From Mycolicibacterium thermoresistibile (GTDB lineage: Bacteria; Actinomycetota; Actinomycetes; Mycobacteriales; Mycobacteriaceae), in the NCBI RefSeq assembly GCF_900187065.1, contig NZ_LT906483.1, forward strand, positions 3,968,001 through 4,032,000: DNA of 64,000 nt, written 5' to 3'. Shown one piece after another: positions 44,248 to 53,156 of the stretch. The notes under the pieces are model-generated. The model saw only the letters and a list, made by a program, of their open reading frames with translations. It was not told where the DNA came from and did not search any database. How positions within the stretch are numbered: the stretch's first letter is position 1; each line of letters starts with the position of its first letter. The position numbers and the translations under genes were made by a program.

Positions 44248-45327
44248 GTGACTTCGTCTGAGCACCGCCGCTACGTGATCGTCGGCTCCGGCGCCATCGG
44301 CGGAACCGTCGGCGGACTGCTGGCCCGGTCCGGCGCCGATGTGGTGCTGGTGGCCCGCGGCGCCCATGCGCAGGCCCTGGCGGACCGGGGACTGACGTTG
44401 CGCACACCCGACGGCACGTTCGAGATCGGCGTCACCGCCGCCGCCGACCCCGCCGAGGTCCGCCTGACCTCCCGGGATGTGCTGGTGTTCGCGACCAAGA
44501 CCCAGCACCTCGAGGATGCGCTGCACGCCTGGGTGGATCGGCCCGTTCATCACGGCGACACCGTCGTCGGCACCGCCGGGTCCACGCTGCCGGTGCTGAC
44601 CGCGCTGAACGGGGTGGTCGCCGAGGAGATGGCGCTGCGGTTCTTCGCCCGGGTGTTCGGGGTGTGCGTGTGGATGCCGGCCGCGCACGTCGTCCCCGGG
44701 GAGGTGATCGTGCGGTCCTGGCCGGTCGCGGGACAGTTCCACATCTCACGGTGGCCGGCGGATCTGGCCGACGCCGAGGATGATCGGTTGCTCTCCGACA
44801 TCGCGGCCACCTGGACTCCGGCCGGCCTGCTGGTTGCGCGGCCGCCGGACGTGGCGCCGTGGAAGTACCGCAAGCTGCTCGCCAACCTCGCCAATGCGGT
44901 TGTGGCGCTCACCGGTTCGGGCCGGGGCGATCCGGTGGTGATTGCGGCGGCCCAGCGGGAGGGTGAGGCGGTGCTGCGCCACGCCGGTATCGAATTCGTC
45001 CCGGCGGAGGTGGAGCGGGAGGCCCGCCGCCACGGCCCGCGGGACCGAGACGTCGCCGACGCCGGTGACGTCGTCGCGAACTCCACCTGGCAGTCGTTGG
45101 CACGCAACAGTGGGAGTGTGGAAACCGATTACCTCAACGGGGAGATCGTCCGCATCGCACATCGTCACGGGATGACCGCGCCGGTCAACGCGGGGCTGGC
45201 GCGGCTGGCCCGGGCCGCCGCACGGGACGGGCACCCGCCCGGGCGGTACTCGGGCGGCGAACTCGCCGAGGCGCTGGGACTGGTCGGCGAGGCGCTGGGG
45301 GCCGACGTGATGGTGGAGGGACGATGA
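44248..45327 (+). CDS. Ketopantoate reductase (2-dehydropantoate 2-reductase)-like protein
   Basis: 359 residues from GTG 44248, with GGGGAGG upstream. N-terminal NADP-binding IVGSGAIGGTVGGLLARSG, KTQHLEDAL typical of ApbA/PanE, and a C-terminal helical domain with WKYRKLLANLANAVVAL (active-site Lys) and ETDYLNGEIVRIA. True PanE reduces 2-dehydropantoate in CoA synthesis; homologues of this kind are numerous in mycobacteria and may have other substrates. Its stop overlaps the sulfurtransferase start (ATGA). Confidence 0.87.
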   Translation: MTSSEHRRYVIVGSGAIGGTVGGLLARSGADVVLVARGAHAQALADRGLTLRTPDGTFEIGVTAAADPAEVRLTSRDVLVFATKTQHLEDALHAWVDRPVHHGDTVVGTAGSTLPVLTALNGVVAEEMALRFFARVFGVCVWMPAAHVVPGEVIVRSWPVAGQFHISRWPADLADAEDDRLLSDIAATWTPAGLLVARPPDVAPWKYRKLLANLANAVVALTGSGRGDPVVIAAAQREGEAVLRHAGIEFVPAEVEREARRHGPRDRDVADAGDVVANSTWQSLARNSGSVETDYLNGEIVRIAHRHGMTAPVNAGLARLARAAARDGHPPGRYSGGELAEALGLVGEALGADVMVEGR

Positions 45328-46178
45328 CGGACCGGGACAGGGTGTTGATCTCCGCCGGGGAGGTGGCGCGCCTGCTCGACTCCGGCCGGCCGGTCACCCT
45401 GCTCGACGTGCGCTGGGAGCTGACCCGCCCGCACGGCCGGGCGGCCTACGAGCAGGGACATCTGCCCGGCGCGGTGTATGTCTCCCTCGAGAACGAGCTG
45501 TCCGATCACCGGGTGCCCGGCCGCGGCAGGCACCCCCTGCCGTCCGGGCCGGATCTGCAGGCCGCGGCACGCCGCTGGGGTGTGCGCGCCGGGGTTCCGG
45601 TGGTGGTCTATGACGACTGGAACGGCGCCGGATCGGCGCGGGCGTGGTGGGTGCTGACCGCCGCGGGTATCGACGACGTCCGCATCCTCGACGGTGGCCT
45701 GTCCGCATGGACCGGGGAATTGCACACCGGCCCAGTCGATCCCGAGCCCGGTGAGGTGACCGTCCGGTACCACGATCTGTACTCCGGCGCCCGCCGGACC
45801 GTCACCGCCGACCGGGTGTCCGGGGTCGCGGTGCTGCTCGACGCGCGTGCGCCCGAACGGTTCCGGGGCGAGCGGGAACCGGTCGACCCGGTGGCCGGTC
45901 ACATCCCCGGGGCGGTCAATCTGCCGAGCACCAGCCTGCTGGCCGGGGGCCGCTTCCGCGACCACGACGAACTGCGACGCCTGGTGCGGGACTTGGCGAT
46001 CGACCCCGAGACCGACGTCGCGGCGTACTGTGGCTCCGGGGTGACCGCCGCGGTCGTGGTGGCGGCGCTGGCGAGCGTCGGAGTGGACGCGGCGTTGTTC
46101 CCGGGTTCGTGGTCCCAGTGGTGTTCGGAACCCGGCCGGCCGGTCGAGGTCGGCGCCGGTCAGGGCCGCAGCAGATAG
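45324..46178 (+). CDS. Sulfurtransferase, two-rhodanese-domain type
   Basis: 284 residues with two rhodanese domains. The N-terminal one is inactive (LLDVRWELTRP, GHLPGAVYVSLENEL). The C-terminal one (LLDARAPERFRGEREPVDPV, GHIPGAVNLPS) has the active loop CGSGVTA near residue 237, the form associated with 3-mercaptopyruvate or thiosulfate sulfurtransferases. It transfers sulfane sulfur from the donor to cyanide or thiol acceptors. Overlaps the upstream gene by 4 bases and the convergent cobF by 19 bases. Confidence 0.92.
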   Translation: MTDRDRVLISAGEVARLLDSGRPVTLLDVRWELTRPHGRAAYEQGHLPGAVYVSLENELSDHRVPGRGRHPLPSGPDLQAAARRWGVRAGVPVVVYDDWNGAGSARAWWVLTAAGIDDVRILDGGLSAWTGELHTGPVDPEPGEVTVRYHDLYSGARRTVTADRVSGVAVLLDARAPERFRGEREPVDPVAGHIPGAVNLPSTSLLAGGRFRDHDELRRLVRDLAIDPETDVAAYCGSGVTAAVVVAALASVGVDAALFPGSWSQWCSEPGRPVEVGAGQGRSR

Positions 46179-46924
46179 GTGTCCATGATCCAGCCGTGCC
46201 GGGCGCGGGCCTCGGCGCGTACGGTTTCGATGCGCTTCCCCACCGCGCCCACGGTGCCGGCGAGCAGGAGCTCGTCCGGGGTCCCGAGGTAGGCGCCCCA
46301 CCAGATCCGGGTCTGCGGCGGGCAGGTGAGGAACGAGCATTCACCGTCGAGCATCACCACGGCCGCACCGGTCAGCCCGTGCTCACGCAGCCGGCGTCCG
46401 GTGGTGATGAGCACCGGCTCGCCGACGTCGTTGAGCGGAATGCGGTGCCGGGCGGTCAGCGCCTGGATGGCGGTGATGCCGGGGATGACGTCGTAGCTGA
46501 TCTCGACGTGTTCGGCGACCCGGTCCAGGATGCGCAGCGTGCTGTCGTACAGCGACGGGTCACCCCAGGCGAGAAAGGCGCCGACCCCGTCCGGCCCGAG
46601 CTCGGTGGCGATGGCGTCGGCCCAGATCCGCGCGCGGGCGGCGTGCCAGTCGGAGACGGCCTGCCGGTAGTCGCCGTCGCGGGCCCGGGGCGGGTCGGGC
46701 AACTCCACGAACCGGTAGCCCGGCCGCTCGATGAACCGTTCACAGATCTGCCGCCGCAGGGCCACCAGATCGTCCTTGGCCTCACCCTTGTCCATGGCGA
46801 AGAACACGTCGGTGTCGTTGAGCGCCGCGACGGCCTGCGCGGTGACATAGTCGGGGTCACCGGCGCCGATCCCGATGACATGGATGTGTCGAGGCACGCA
46901 CGCGAGTATGCCGGGTCGGGTCAC
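46160..46924 (-). CDS. cobF: Precorrin-6A synthase (deacetylating)
   Basis: 254 residues. Class III SAM-dependent methyltransferase fold: HVIGIGAGDPDYVTAQAV, FLAWGDPSLYDSTLRILDR, YDVIPGITAIQALTARH. CobF methylates C-1 of precorrin-5 with loss of acetate in aerobic cobalamin synthesis. GTG 46924 is used; a GTG at 46897 (MPRHIHVIG) is possible and neither has a strong ribosome site. M. tuberculosis complex genomes lack cobF, so its presence points to a non-tuberculous species. It stands alone, away from other cob genes. Confidence 0.93.
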   Translation of the reverse strand: MTRPGILACVPRHIHVIGIGAGDPDYVTAQAVAALNDTDVFFAMDKGEAKDDLVALRRQICERFIERPGYRFVELPDPPRARDGDYRQAVSDWHAARARIWADAIATELGPDGVGAFLAWGDPSLYDSTLRILDRVAEHVEISYDVIPGITAIQALTARHRIPLNDVGEPVLITTGRRLREHGLTGAAVVMLDGECSFLTCPPQTRIWWGAYLGTPDELLLAGTVGAVGKRIETVRAEARARHGWIMDTYLLRP

Positions 46925-46999
46925 CGCTCACGGCCGCGGCGGCGGCGTAACCGTCCGTGCGGCGCTCTCTCTCCGACACCTTCACGGTCGACGCGGTGA

Positions 47000-47272
47000 T
47001 CAGTTCGGTTCGTCGTGGGTGACGGCCCGATACCCTTTCGCCCCGGCGCGGTCGACCGCGGCGCGGACCAGGCCGAAGATCAGCCCCTGCACGGCGGCGG
47101 CCATCAGCGCCTCGGTGCCGGAGCGGGACAGGTCCTTGGGTTCCGGCGGCTCCTCACCGGACCGGCTGAGCCGCTGCCACACCTGGTTGAACACCCATCC
47201 GGCGATGAGTCCGCCCGCCACGCTGATGGCGATGGACAGGGGCTTGTACAGCATCTTGGAGACCGCGCTCAT
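47000..47272 (-). CDS. DUF4235 small membrane protein
   Basis: 90 residues from ATG 47272. Two hydrophobic stretches (PLSIAISVAGGLIAGWVFNQ and ALMAAAVQGLIFGLVRAAVD) flank a charged linker (RSGEEPPEPKDLSRSG), typical of DUF4235. Function unknown. Divergent from the LLM gene at 47340, sharing a short promoter region with a KstR-type box. Confidence 0.82.
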   Translation of the reverse strand: MSAVSKMLYKPLSIAISVAGGLIAGWVFNQVWQRLSRSGEEPPEPKDLSRSGTEALMAAAVQGLIFGLVRAAVDRAGAKGYRAVTHDEPN

Positions 47273-47312
47273 GGAGCCGAACGTTCCCGGGGCACCGATT
47301 CCCCAAACGCCC

Positions 47313-47330
47313 ACTAGAACACGTTCTAGT
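47313..47330. promoter_or_regulatory. KstR-type operator, extended palindrome
   Basis: ACTAGAACACGTTCTAGT: the core TAGAACACGTTCTA fits T-N2-AAC-N2-GTT-N2-A, with symmetric flanks giving 8-base arms around a central AC. It ends 9 bases before the LLM start at 47340 and lies 40 bases from the divergent DUF4235 start. The best of the three boxes in this window. Confidence 0.72.
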
Positions 47331-47339
47331 ATCGGGGGC

Positions 47340-48206
47340 ATGCGGTTCACCTATGCCGAAGCGATGACCGACCCGTCCTACTACATCCCGCTGGCGCAGG
47401 CCGCCGAAGCGGCCGGATATCATGCCATGACGATCCCGGACAGCGTCGCCTACCCGTTCGAGTCCGACTCGAAGTATCCGTACACCCCCGACGGTGACCG
47501 CGAGTTCCTCGACGGGAAGGCGTTCATCGAGTCGTTCGTGCTCGCGTCGGCGCTGTGTGCCGCCACCACCACGTTGCGGTTCAACTTCTTCGTCCTCAAG
47601 CTGCCGATCCGCCCGCCGGCGCTGGTCGCCAAGCAGGCGGGCTCGCTGGCGGCGATGTTCGACAACCGGCTCGGCCTGGGTGTGGGCACCAGCCCGTGGC
47701 CGGAGGACTACGAGGTCATGGGGGTTCCGTACGCCAAGCGCGGTAAACGCATGGACGAGTGCATCGACATCATCCGCGGGCTGACCACCGGCGACTACTT
47801 CGAGTACCACGGCGAGTTCTACGACATCCCGAAGACCAAGATGACCCCCGCGCCGAGCAAGCCGATCCCGATCCTGATCGGGGGGCACGCCGATGCGGCG
47901 CTGCGCCGGGCCGCCCGCAACGACGGCTGGATGCACGGCGGCGGCGACGGTGAGGAACTCGACCATCTTCTGGCCAAGCTCAAGCGGTTTCGGGAGGAGG
48001 CCGGCGCCACCGGACCGTTCGAGATCCACGTCATCTCGATGGACGCCTACACCGTCGACGGCATCAAGCGATTGCAGGACAAGGGCGTCACCGATGTGAT
48101 CGTCGGGTTCCGGGTGCCCTACATCAAGGGTCCGGACACCGAACCGCTGGCCGACAAGATCCGCAATCTGGAGATGTTCGCCGAGAACGTCATCGCCAAA
48201 CTCTGA
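47340..48206 (+). CDS. LLM class F420-dependent oxidoreductase
   Basis: 288-residue luciferase-like TIM barrel. Segments: MRFTYAEAMTDPSYYIPLAQ, TLRFNFFVLKLPIRPPALVA, RLGLGVGTSPWPEDYEVMGV, PIPILIGGHADAALRRAARN. ATG 47340 is preceded by GGGGG at 9 bases and lies just behind the KstR-type box; a frame extending back to 46875 is not needed. Probably an F420-dependent reductase or dehydrogenase in lipid or sterol breakdown, given the operator. Confidence 0.9.
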   Translation: MRFTYAEAMTDPSYYIPLAQAAEAAGYHAMTIPDSVAYPFESDSKYPYTPDGDREFLDGKAFIESFVLASALCAATTTLRFNFFVLKLPIRPPALVAKQAGSLAAMFDNRLGLGVGTSPWPEDYEVMGVPYAKRGKRMDECIDIIRGLTTGDYFEYHGEFYDIPKTKMTPAPSKPIPILIGGHADAALRRAARNDGWMHGGGDGEELDHLLAKLKRFREEAGATGPFEIHVISMDAYTVDGIKRLQDKGVTDVIVGFRVPYIKGPDTEPLADKIRNLEMFAENVIAKL

Positions 48207-48234
48207 CGCCGAACTCTGACGCGGTCACGGGCGG

Positions 48235-48259
48235 GGTTACCACCGCACCGGCCGGGGTA
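48235..48259 (+). promoter_or_regulatory. SigF-like promoter
   Basis: GGTTA (48235-48239), 15 bases, GGGTA (48255-48259) fits the mycobacterial SigF pattern GGTT-N15/17-GGGTA. The expected start point near 48267 is only a few bases before ATG 48271, so the message would be almost leaderless. The rest of the gap holds the short direct repeat CGAACTCTGACGC at the end of the LLM gene. Confidence 0.5.
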
Positions 48260-48270
48260 ACCGGGGTCGG

Positions 48271-49023
48271 ATGGCCGCCGTCGACCCGCTGCGGGTCTCC
48301 TCCGAAACCGCGGACGACGCGACAACGCTCCGCCTCAGCGGCCGCCTCGACGCCAGCTCCTACCGGCGGGCCCGCGACTGCATCGTGACCGCTGCGCTGG
48401 CGGAGGTCCGTGCGGTGATCGTCGACGTCGACGGGCTCGACGTGCCGGACGAATCGGCCTGGGCGGTGTTCGCCAGCGCGTACTGGCACATCACCCGCTG
48501 GCCGGAGGTGCCGATCCTGTTGGTGTGCGGCGCGCAGCCCGGCCGCCGGGCCCTGGCCCGCAACGGCGTGAGCCGGTTCGTGCCCGTATACGCCAGCCAC
48601 GACGCCGCGCAGCGGGCGCTCGCGACCGCGCCGCCGGGACTGCGGAGGCGGGTCCGCGCCCAGTTGCCGGCCGGGACCGCGAGCCTGCCGCGCGCCCGCA
48701 GGCTGGTGGCCGACGTGCTGGCGCGCTGGTCGCAGGAGGAGCTGATCGGGGTGGCCAAGGTGGTGATCACCACCTTCGTCGAGAACGTGCTCGTCCATAC
48801 CGACAGCGCGCCGGGGGTGCGGCTGGAGACCGACGGGCAGACGGTCACCGTCGCGGTCGAGGACGACGATCCGGCTCCCCCGACGTTGCGCGAGGACCGG
48901 GAGGCCGCGGCCGCACCGGCCGGGCTGCACACCGTCGCGAGGCTGGTGCGAGCCTGGGGCACCGCACCGTCACCGGCGGGCAAGACGGTGTGGGCGGTGC
49001 TCGGCCCGGAGAATCGGATCTGA
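48271..49023 (+). CDS. STAS - anti-sigma kinase (RsbW-like) fusion protein
   Basis: 250 residues. The N-terminal STAS domain (residues about 12-100) resembles anti-anti-sigma factors: TTLRLSGRLDASSYRRARD and VDVDGLDVPDESAWAVFA, with Ser in the DES position where SpoIIAA is phosphorylated. The C-terminal HATPase domain (about 130-250) has the N box VVITTFVENVLVHTDS, the G1-type VEDDDPAPPTL and AGLHTVARLVRAWG. Normally these two parts are separate, antagonistic partners. A SigF-like promoter precedes the gene, suggesting a feedback part of the SigF network. Confidence 0.8.
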   Translation: MAAVDPLRVSSETADDATTLRLSGRLDASSYRRARDCIVTAALAEVRAVIVDVDGLDVPDESAWAVFASAYWHITRWPEVPILLVCGAQPGRRALARNGVSRFVPVYASHDAAQRALATAPPGLRRRVRAQLPAGTASLPRARRLVADVLARWSQEELIGVAKVVITTFVENVLVHTDSAPGVRLETDGQTVTVAVEDDDPAPPTLREDREAAAAPAGLHTVARLVRAWGTAPSPAGKTVWAVLGPENRI

Positions 49024-49106
49024 CCGCCGCCCGGGTGGCGCCGGGGCATGACCCCGGGCACGGGCCCCCGCGCATGGCCGGTGACCGGCAATGATGAGAT
49101 GACGGC

Positions 49107-49868
49107 ATGGGTGTTCTGGATAAGTTCCGTCTGGACGACAAGGTCGTCATCGTCACCGGCGCATCGAGCGGGCTGGGCGTCGCGTTCGCGCGGGCGTGCG
49201 CCGAGGCCGGCGCGGACGTGGTGCTCGCCGCCCGCCGCGTGGAGCGGTTGCAGCAGACCGCCGAGCAGGTCCGCGCGACCGGGCGGCGCGCGTTGACGGT
49301 GGCCACCGACGTCGTGGACCCGCAGCAGTGCCAGGAGATGGTGGACGCCGCGATGACCGAGTTCGGCCGGGTCGACGTGCTGGTCAACAACGCCGGGGTG
49401 GGCACCGCGGTGCCGGCCACCCGGGAGACCCCGGAGGAGTTCCGCACCGTCATCGACATCAACCTGAACGGCTCCTACTGGGCGGCGCAGGCCTGCGGCC
49501 GGGTGATGCGGCCGGGCAGCTCGATCGTCAACATCTCCAGCATCCTCGGCATCACCACCGCGAGCCTGCCGCAGGCGGCCTACAGCGCCAGCAAGGCCGG
49601 TGTCATCGGGCTGACCCGGGACCTCGCCCAGCAGTGGACGCCGCGGAAAGGCATCCGCGTCAACGCCATCGCGCCGGGCTTCTTCAAGTCCGAGATGACC
49701 GACCAGTACAAGCCCGGCTATCTGGACAGCCAGATGCCGCGGGTGCTGATGGGCCGCACCGGAGACCCCGAGGAGCTGGCCGCGACGCTGGTGTGGCTGG
49801 TCTCCGACGCCGGTGGATATGTCACCGGGCAGACCATCGTCGTCGACGGCGGGATCACCATCACCTGA
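49107..49868 (+). CDS. SDR family oxidoreductase
   Basis: 253 residues, classical SDR: GASSGLGVAFARACAEAGAD, NNAGVGTAV, SSILGITTASLPQAAYSASK with Ser, Tyr and Lys, and the DGGITIT end. N-terminal MGVLDKFRLDDKVVIVTG closely resembles the SDR at 58014 (MILDRFRLDDRVAVVTG), so the two are paralogues. ATG 49107 has a weak upstream site (GATGAGATGACGGC). Convergent with an LLM gene 8 bases away. Substrate unknown. Confidence 0.9.
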   Translation: MGVLDKFRLDDKVVIVTGASSGLGVAFARACAEAGADVVLAARRVERLQQTAEQVRATGRRALTVATDVVDPQQCQEMVDAAMTEFGRVDVLVNNAGVGTAVPATRETPEEFRTVIDINLNGSYWAAQACGRVMRPGSSIVNISSILGITTASLPQAAYSASKAGVIGLTRDLAQQWTPRKGIRVNAIAPGFFKSEMTDQYKPGYLDSQMPRVLMGRTGDPEELAATLVWLVSDAGGYVTGQTIVVDGGITIT

Positions 49869-49875
49869 CGGGCGG

Positions 49876-50706
49876 TCAGCCGCGGTACCCGGCGACCCGC
49901 TCGGCGAACTGGTCGAGCATTCTGAGCGACTCGTCGCGCGGTCTGGTCGGCAGCAACAGATTGGCCTGCTGATAGCCGAGCTCTTCGAGGACCTCCCAGT
50001 AGCCGGGGTCGACCGGGGTGCCGAACGTCGTCAACAGCACGTCGTGTCCCGCGCCGTCGCGGATCTGCTGGACGCGCCTCTTGAGCATCTCCGGCGGGTG
50101 CGGGTTGGACATCCAGCCGGCGCCGTGCCGGATGATGCGCCTGACCGTGGCGTCGGAGTTGCCGCCGACGACGATCGGCGGATGCGGCTTCTGCACGGGT
50201 TTCGGCCGCAGGTACGACGGACCGAAATCGACGAAACGGCCGTGATATTCGGCGGGTTCGTCCGTCCACAGGGCCTTGACGGCCTCGATGCGTTCGTCGA
50301 GCAGGGCGCCCCGGGTCCTCGGGTCGGTGCCGTGGTGGCGCATCTCCTCGAGGTTCCAGCCGGCGCCGACCCCGAACACGAAACGCCCGTCGGAGATGAG
50401 GTCGATGCTGGCGGCCTCCTTGGCGGTGATGATGGGATCACGCTGGATCAGCAGCGCGATCCCGGTGATCAACTGGATCCGCGACGTCACGGCGGCGGCC
50501 GCGGCGAGCGTGACGAACGGGTCGAGCGTGCGGTAGTAGACGCTGGGCAACTCACCGCCTTCGGGATACGGCGATTCGCGGCTGGCCGGAATGTGGGTGT
50601 GCTCGGCGACGGTGAGCGCGTCGAAACCGCGTTCTTCGATCGCCGTGGCCAGCGACACCGGGTCGATGGTGTCGTCGTTGACGAAGGTCGAGATCCCGAA
50701 TCTCAT
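49876..50706 (-). CDS. LLM class F420-dependent oxidoreductase
   Basis: 276 residues. MRFGISTFVNDDTIDPVSLA, LTVAEHTHIPASRESPYPEG and YRTLDPFVTLAAAAAVTSRI closely parallel the LLM protein at 21609, then GRFVFGVGAGWNLEEMRHHG and PHPPIVVGGNSDATVRRIIR. ATG 50706 has GAGGAGG 8 bases upstream. F420-dependent hydride transfer is likely; substrate unknown. No KstR-type box is seen in front of this gene, unlike the other two LLM genes. Confidence 0.9.
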   Translation of the reverse strand: MRFGISTFVNDDTIDPVSLATAIEERGFDALTVAEHTHIPASRESPYPEGGELPSVYYRTLDPFVTLAAAAAVTSRIQLITGIALLIQRDPIITAKEAASIDLISDGRFVFGVGAGWNLEEMRHHGTDPRTRGALLDERIEAVKALWTDEPAEYHGRFVDFGPSYLRPKPVQKPHPPIVVGGNSDATVRRIIRHGAGWMSNPHPPEMLKRRVQQIRDGAGHDVLLTTFGTPVDPGYWEVLEELGYQQANLLLPTRPRDESLRMLDQFAERVAGYRG

Positions 50707-50809
50707 CTGGCTGCCTCCTCGTTCCCGACGCGTGGTCCGAACAATGCGCACCAACCGGCTTATTCCCGGCGCCGGGGTGGTTCATGCCGGCGCGTCTAGG
50801 CTGTGCCCG

Positions 50810-51457
50810 GTGACCGTCACCCTCGACGAACTGTGGGCCGCCGATCCGGCCGACGCGTGGCGGCGGGCCGGGTTCCGTGTCGACGCCGACGGCGTCTGCC
50901 GCGTCGGCACGGTGGCCGTCCGGCTGCTGGGCCGCGATCGGGGCCGGGGAATGGTCGGCTGGTCGCTTCGGGGTCTGCCGGCGGGGGTTCCGGGGGATCT
51001 GGACGGCATCCCGACGTCGCGCGCCGGGATGCACCGAGCCGAGACGAGTCGGGCCGAGCACCCCAACGGGGTGACCGGGATCGATCACGTCGTGCTGATG
51101 TCGCCGCATCTGCAGCGGACCCAGGCCGCGCTGGCCGCGGTGGGTCTGGACCCGCGCCGCACCCGCGACGCCGCGCTCGGCGGAGCACCGGTCCGGCAGG
51201 TGTTCTACCGCGTCGGCGAGGTGATTCTCGAGGTCGTCGGGGCGCCGGACACGTCGGGCGACGGCCCGTCGACGCTGTGGGGCATCACCTACACCGTCGC
51301 CGACATCGATGCGACCGCAGCGTTCTTCGGCGAACACACCGCACCGGTCAAGGACGCGGTTCAGCCGGGACGCCGCATCACCACCGTGCGCAACCGCGAA
51401 TTGGGGATGTCGGTCCGAACGGCGATGATCTCGACCCCCTATCCTCTGGGCCCATGA
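50810..51457 (+). CDS. VOC family protein
   Basis: 215 residues from GTG 50810. Two vicinal-oxygen-chelate halves: the first is degenerate (TLDELWAADPADAWRRAGF), the second recognisable (GVTGIDHVVLMSPHLQRTQA and REVGE-type RVGEVILEVVGAPDTSGDG, WGITYTVADIDATAAFFGEH). Metal ligands His and Glu are present in GIDHVVL and ILEVVG. Its stop overlaps rnhA (ATGA), so the two are co-translated. Reaction unknown. Confidence 0.83.
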   Translation: MTVTLDELWAADPADAWRRAGFRVDADGVCRVGTVAVRLLGRDRGRGMVGWSLRGLPAGVPGDLDGIPTSRAGMHRAETSRAEHPNGVTGIDHVVLMSPHLQRTQAALAAVGLDPRRTRDAALGGAPVRQVFYRVGEVILEVVGAPDTSGDGPSTLWGITYTVADIDATAAFFGEHTAPVKDAVQPGRRITTVRNRELGMSVRTAMISTPYPLGP

Positions 51458-51927
51458 GCGCGTTCGACGAGGCCCCCGTCATCATCCACACCGACGGCGG
51501 CTGCCGGCCCAATCCGGGCCCCGGCGGCTGGGGCGCGGTGCTGCGCCAGGGCCGCCACGTCCGCGAGATCTTCGGCGGTGACGCCGGCGTGACGAGCAAC
51601 AACCGGATGGAACTGACCGCGCCGATCATGGCGCTGGAGGCGCTCACCCGGCCGGTCGTCGTGCATCTGCACACCGACAGCACCTACGTGCGCAACGGCA
51701 TCACCACATGGGTGCACGGCTGGGAACGCAACGGCTGGATGACCGCCGCCCGCCAACCCGTGAAGAACGTCGACCTGTGGCAACGGCTTCAGGCCGCCTG
51801 CGCCCGGCACCGCGTGGAGTGGTTCTGGGTGAAAGGTCACTCCGGGGTGGCCGACAACGAACTGGCCGACCAGCTGGCGGCCAGGGGTTTGCGCCAGGCG
51901 CTCGAGGCGGCCGCCCTGCTCACCTGA
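51454..51927 (+). CDS. rnhA: Ribonuclease HI
   Basis: 157 residues. Cleaves RNA in RNA-DNA hybrids. The four acidic catalytic residues are present: Asp in IIHTDGGCRPNPGPGGWGAV, Glu in NRMELTAPIMALEAL, Asp in HTDSTYVRNGI, and Asp in KGHSGVADNELADQLA with its His. Stand-alone form without an N-terminal hybrid-binding domain. ATG 51454 overlaps the VOC gene by 4 bases. Confidence 0.95.
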   Translation: MSAFDEAPVIIHTDGGCRPNPGPGGWGAVLRQGRHVREIFGGDAGVTSNNRMELTAPIMALEALTRPVVVHLHTDSTYVRNGITTWVHGWERNGWMTAARQPVKNVDLWQRLQAACARHRVEWFWVKGHSGVADNELADQLAARGLRQALEAAALLT

Positions 51928-52049
51928 CCGGTCCCGCTTCCCCCTCCCCGCCCGAAAGAGCAGTGGTAAGCCCTACTGGAATCGTTTACAGTATGGCGCG
52001 AGCCGATGGGTGGCAACCGTTCTCGCCCGGCCCGCTGTGAGGGGGATCC

Positions 52050-53156
52050 GTGACGTCAGACCCAGCGAGAGACCCGGCGCGCGCCCGGCGCGTCGTGCAC
52101 GTCGGCACCGGTCACACCGGCAGCGTGGCACTGCGGGCGATCATCGACGATCCGGCGTTACAGCTCGTGGGGGTGAAGGTGTCCACGCCGGAGAAGGTCG
52201 GCATGGACGCCGGCCGACTGTGCGGCCGCCCCGACATCGGCGTGGCGGCCACCGGCGATGTGGACGCCGTGCTGGCCGCCGAACCCGACTGCATCGCCTA
52301 CTGCGCGACGGCCGTCCGCCGTGAGGATGAGGTGATCGCCGACATCGCCGGTTACCTGGCGGCCGGCATCAACGTGGTCACGATCTCGGCGATTCCCATG
52401 GTGTATCCGAAGGCCGCTCCCCCGGCCTGGCGGGAACCCATCGAGAAGGCCGCGCAGCGCGGCGGCGCCACCTTCTACGCGACCGGTTGCGAGCCCGGTT
52501 TCGTCAGCCTGAACCTGCCGACGGCGCTGCTGACCGGCGCCGGTGTGGTCGACTCCTACCGCATGGACGAGTACGCGCTGGATCTGGACCTCGCCTACCC
52601 GATCTGGGACGTGCTGCACGAGTCCATGGGCTTCGGCAAACCCGACGGACATGTGCCGGTGCGCATCGCGGCCGGAAAGGTCAACGACGACTGGGAACCG
52701 GTGGTGCGCTACATCGCCGACATCCTGGCGGTCGACGTCGACCGGGTCGCGCTGGACTGGGAGACGATCCTGGCTCCGCGCGATCTCGACACCGCGCTCG
52801 GGGTGATCCCGGCCGGCACGATCTGCGGACACCGCTGGCGGCTCGCCGCCGTGCACGACGACCGGCCGGTCGCGGCCGTGCAGTACTTCGCGACGGTCAC
52901 CTCGACGCCGTGGCCCGACACCTGGCCCCGCCCGGTACAACCCGGCGGCGGCATGGTGTTCCGCATCGAGGGCAACCCCAACATGACACTCGATCTCCGG
53001 CTGGAACCGGGTCGGGACGACTCCATCAACCCGGGGGTGGCGACGACGGCGATGGCGGCCGTCAATGCGATACCGGCGGTCGTCGACGCCCCGCCCGGCC
53101 TGCTGGACACACCCCTGGCGGGCCCGGCGATCGTGTCACGGCAGGTTCGGCGCTGA
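52050..53156 (+). CDS. Dihydrodipicolinate reductase / 2,4-diaminopentanoate dehydrogenase-like protein
   Basis: 368 residues. N-terminal Rossmann domain RVVHVGTGHTGSVALRAIID, then IAYCATAVRREDEVIADIAG, GCEPGFVSLNLPTALLTG and HESMGFGKPDGHVPV. Mycobacteria carry many such paralogues of unknown substrate, often next to SDR or P450 genes. GTG 52050 has GAGGGGG 5 bases upstream. Shares fold and motifs with the gene at 58817 (VLFDVMGFGKPLDE). Its stop overlaps the first base of a truncated P450 start by one base. Confidence 0.85.
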   Translation: MTSDPARDPARARRVVHVGTGHTGSVALRAIIDDPALQLVGVKVSTPEKVGMDAGRLCGRPDIGVAATGDVDAVLAAEPDCIAYCATAVRREDEVIADIAGYLAAGINVVTISAIPMVYPKAAPPAWREPIEKAAQRGGATFYATGCEPGFVSLNLPTALLTGAGVVDSYRMDEYALDLDLAYPIWDVLHESMGFGKPDGHVPVRIAAGKVNDDWEPVVRYIADILAVDVDRVALDWETILAPRDLDTALGVIPAGTICGHRWRLAAVHDDRPVAAVQYFATVTSTPWPDTWPRPVQPGGGMVFRIEGNPNMTLDLRLEPGRDDSINPGVATTAMAAVNAIPAVVDAPPGLLDTPLAGPAIVSRQVRR

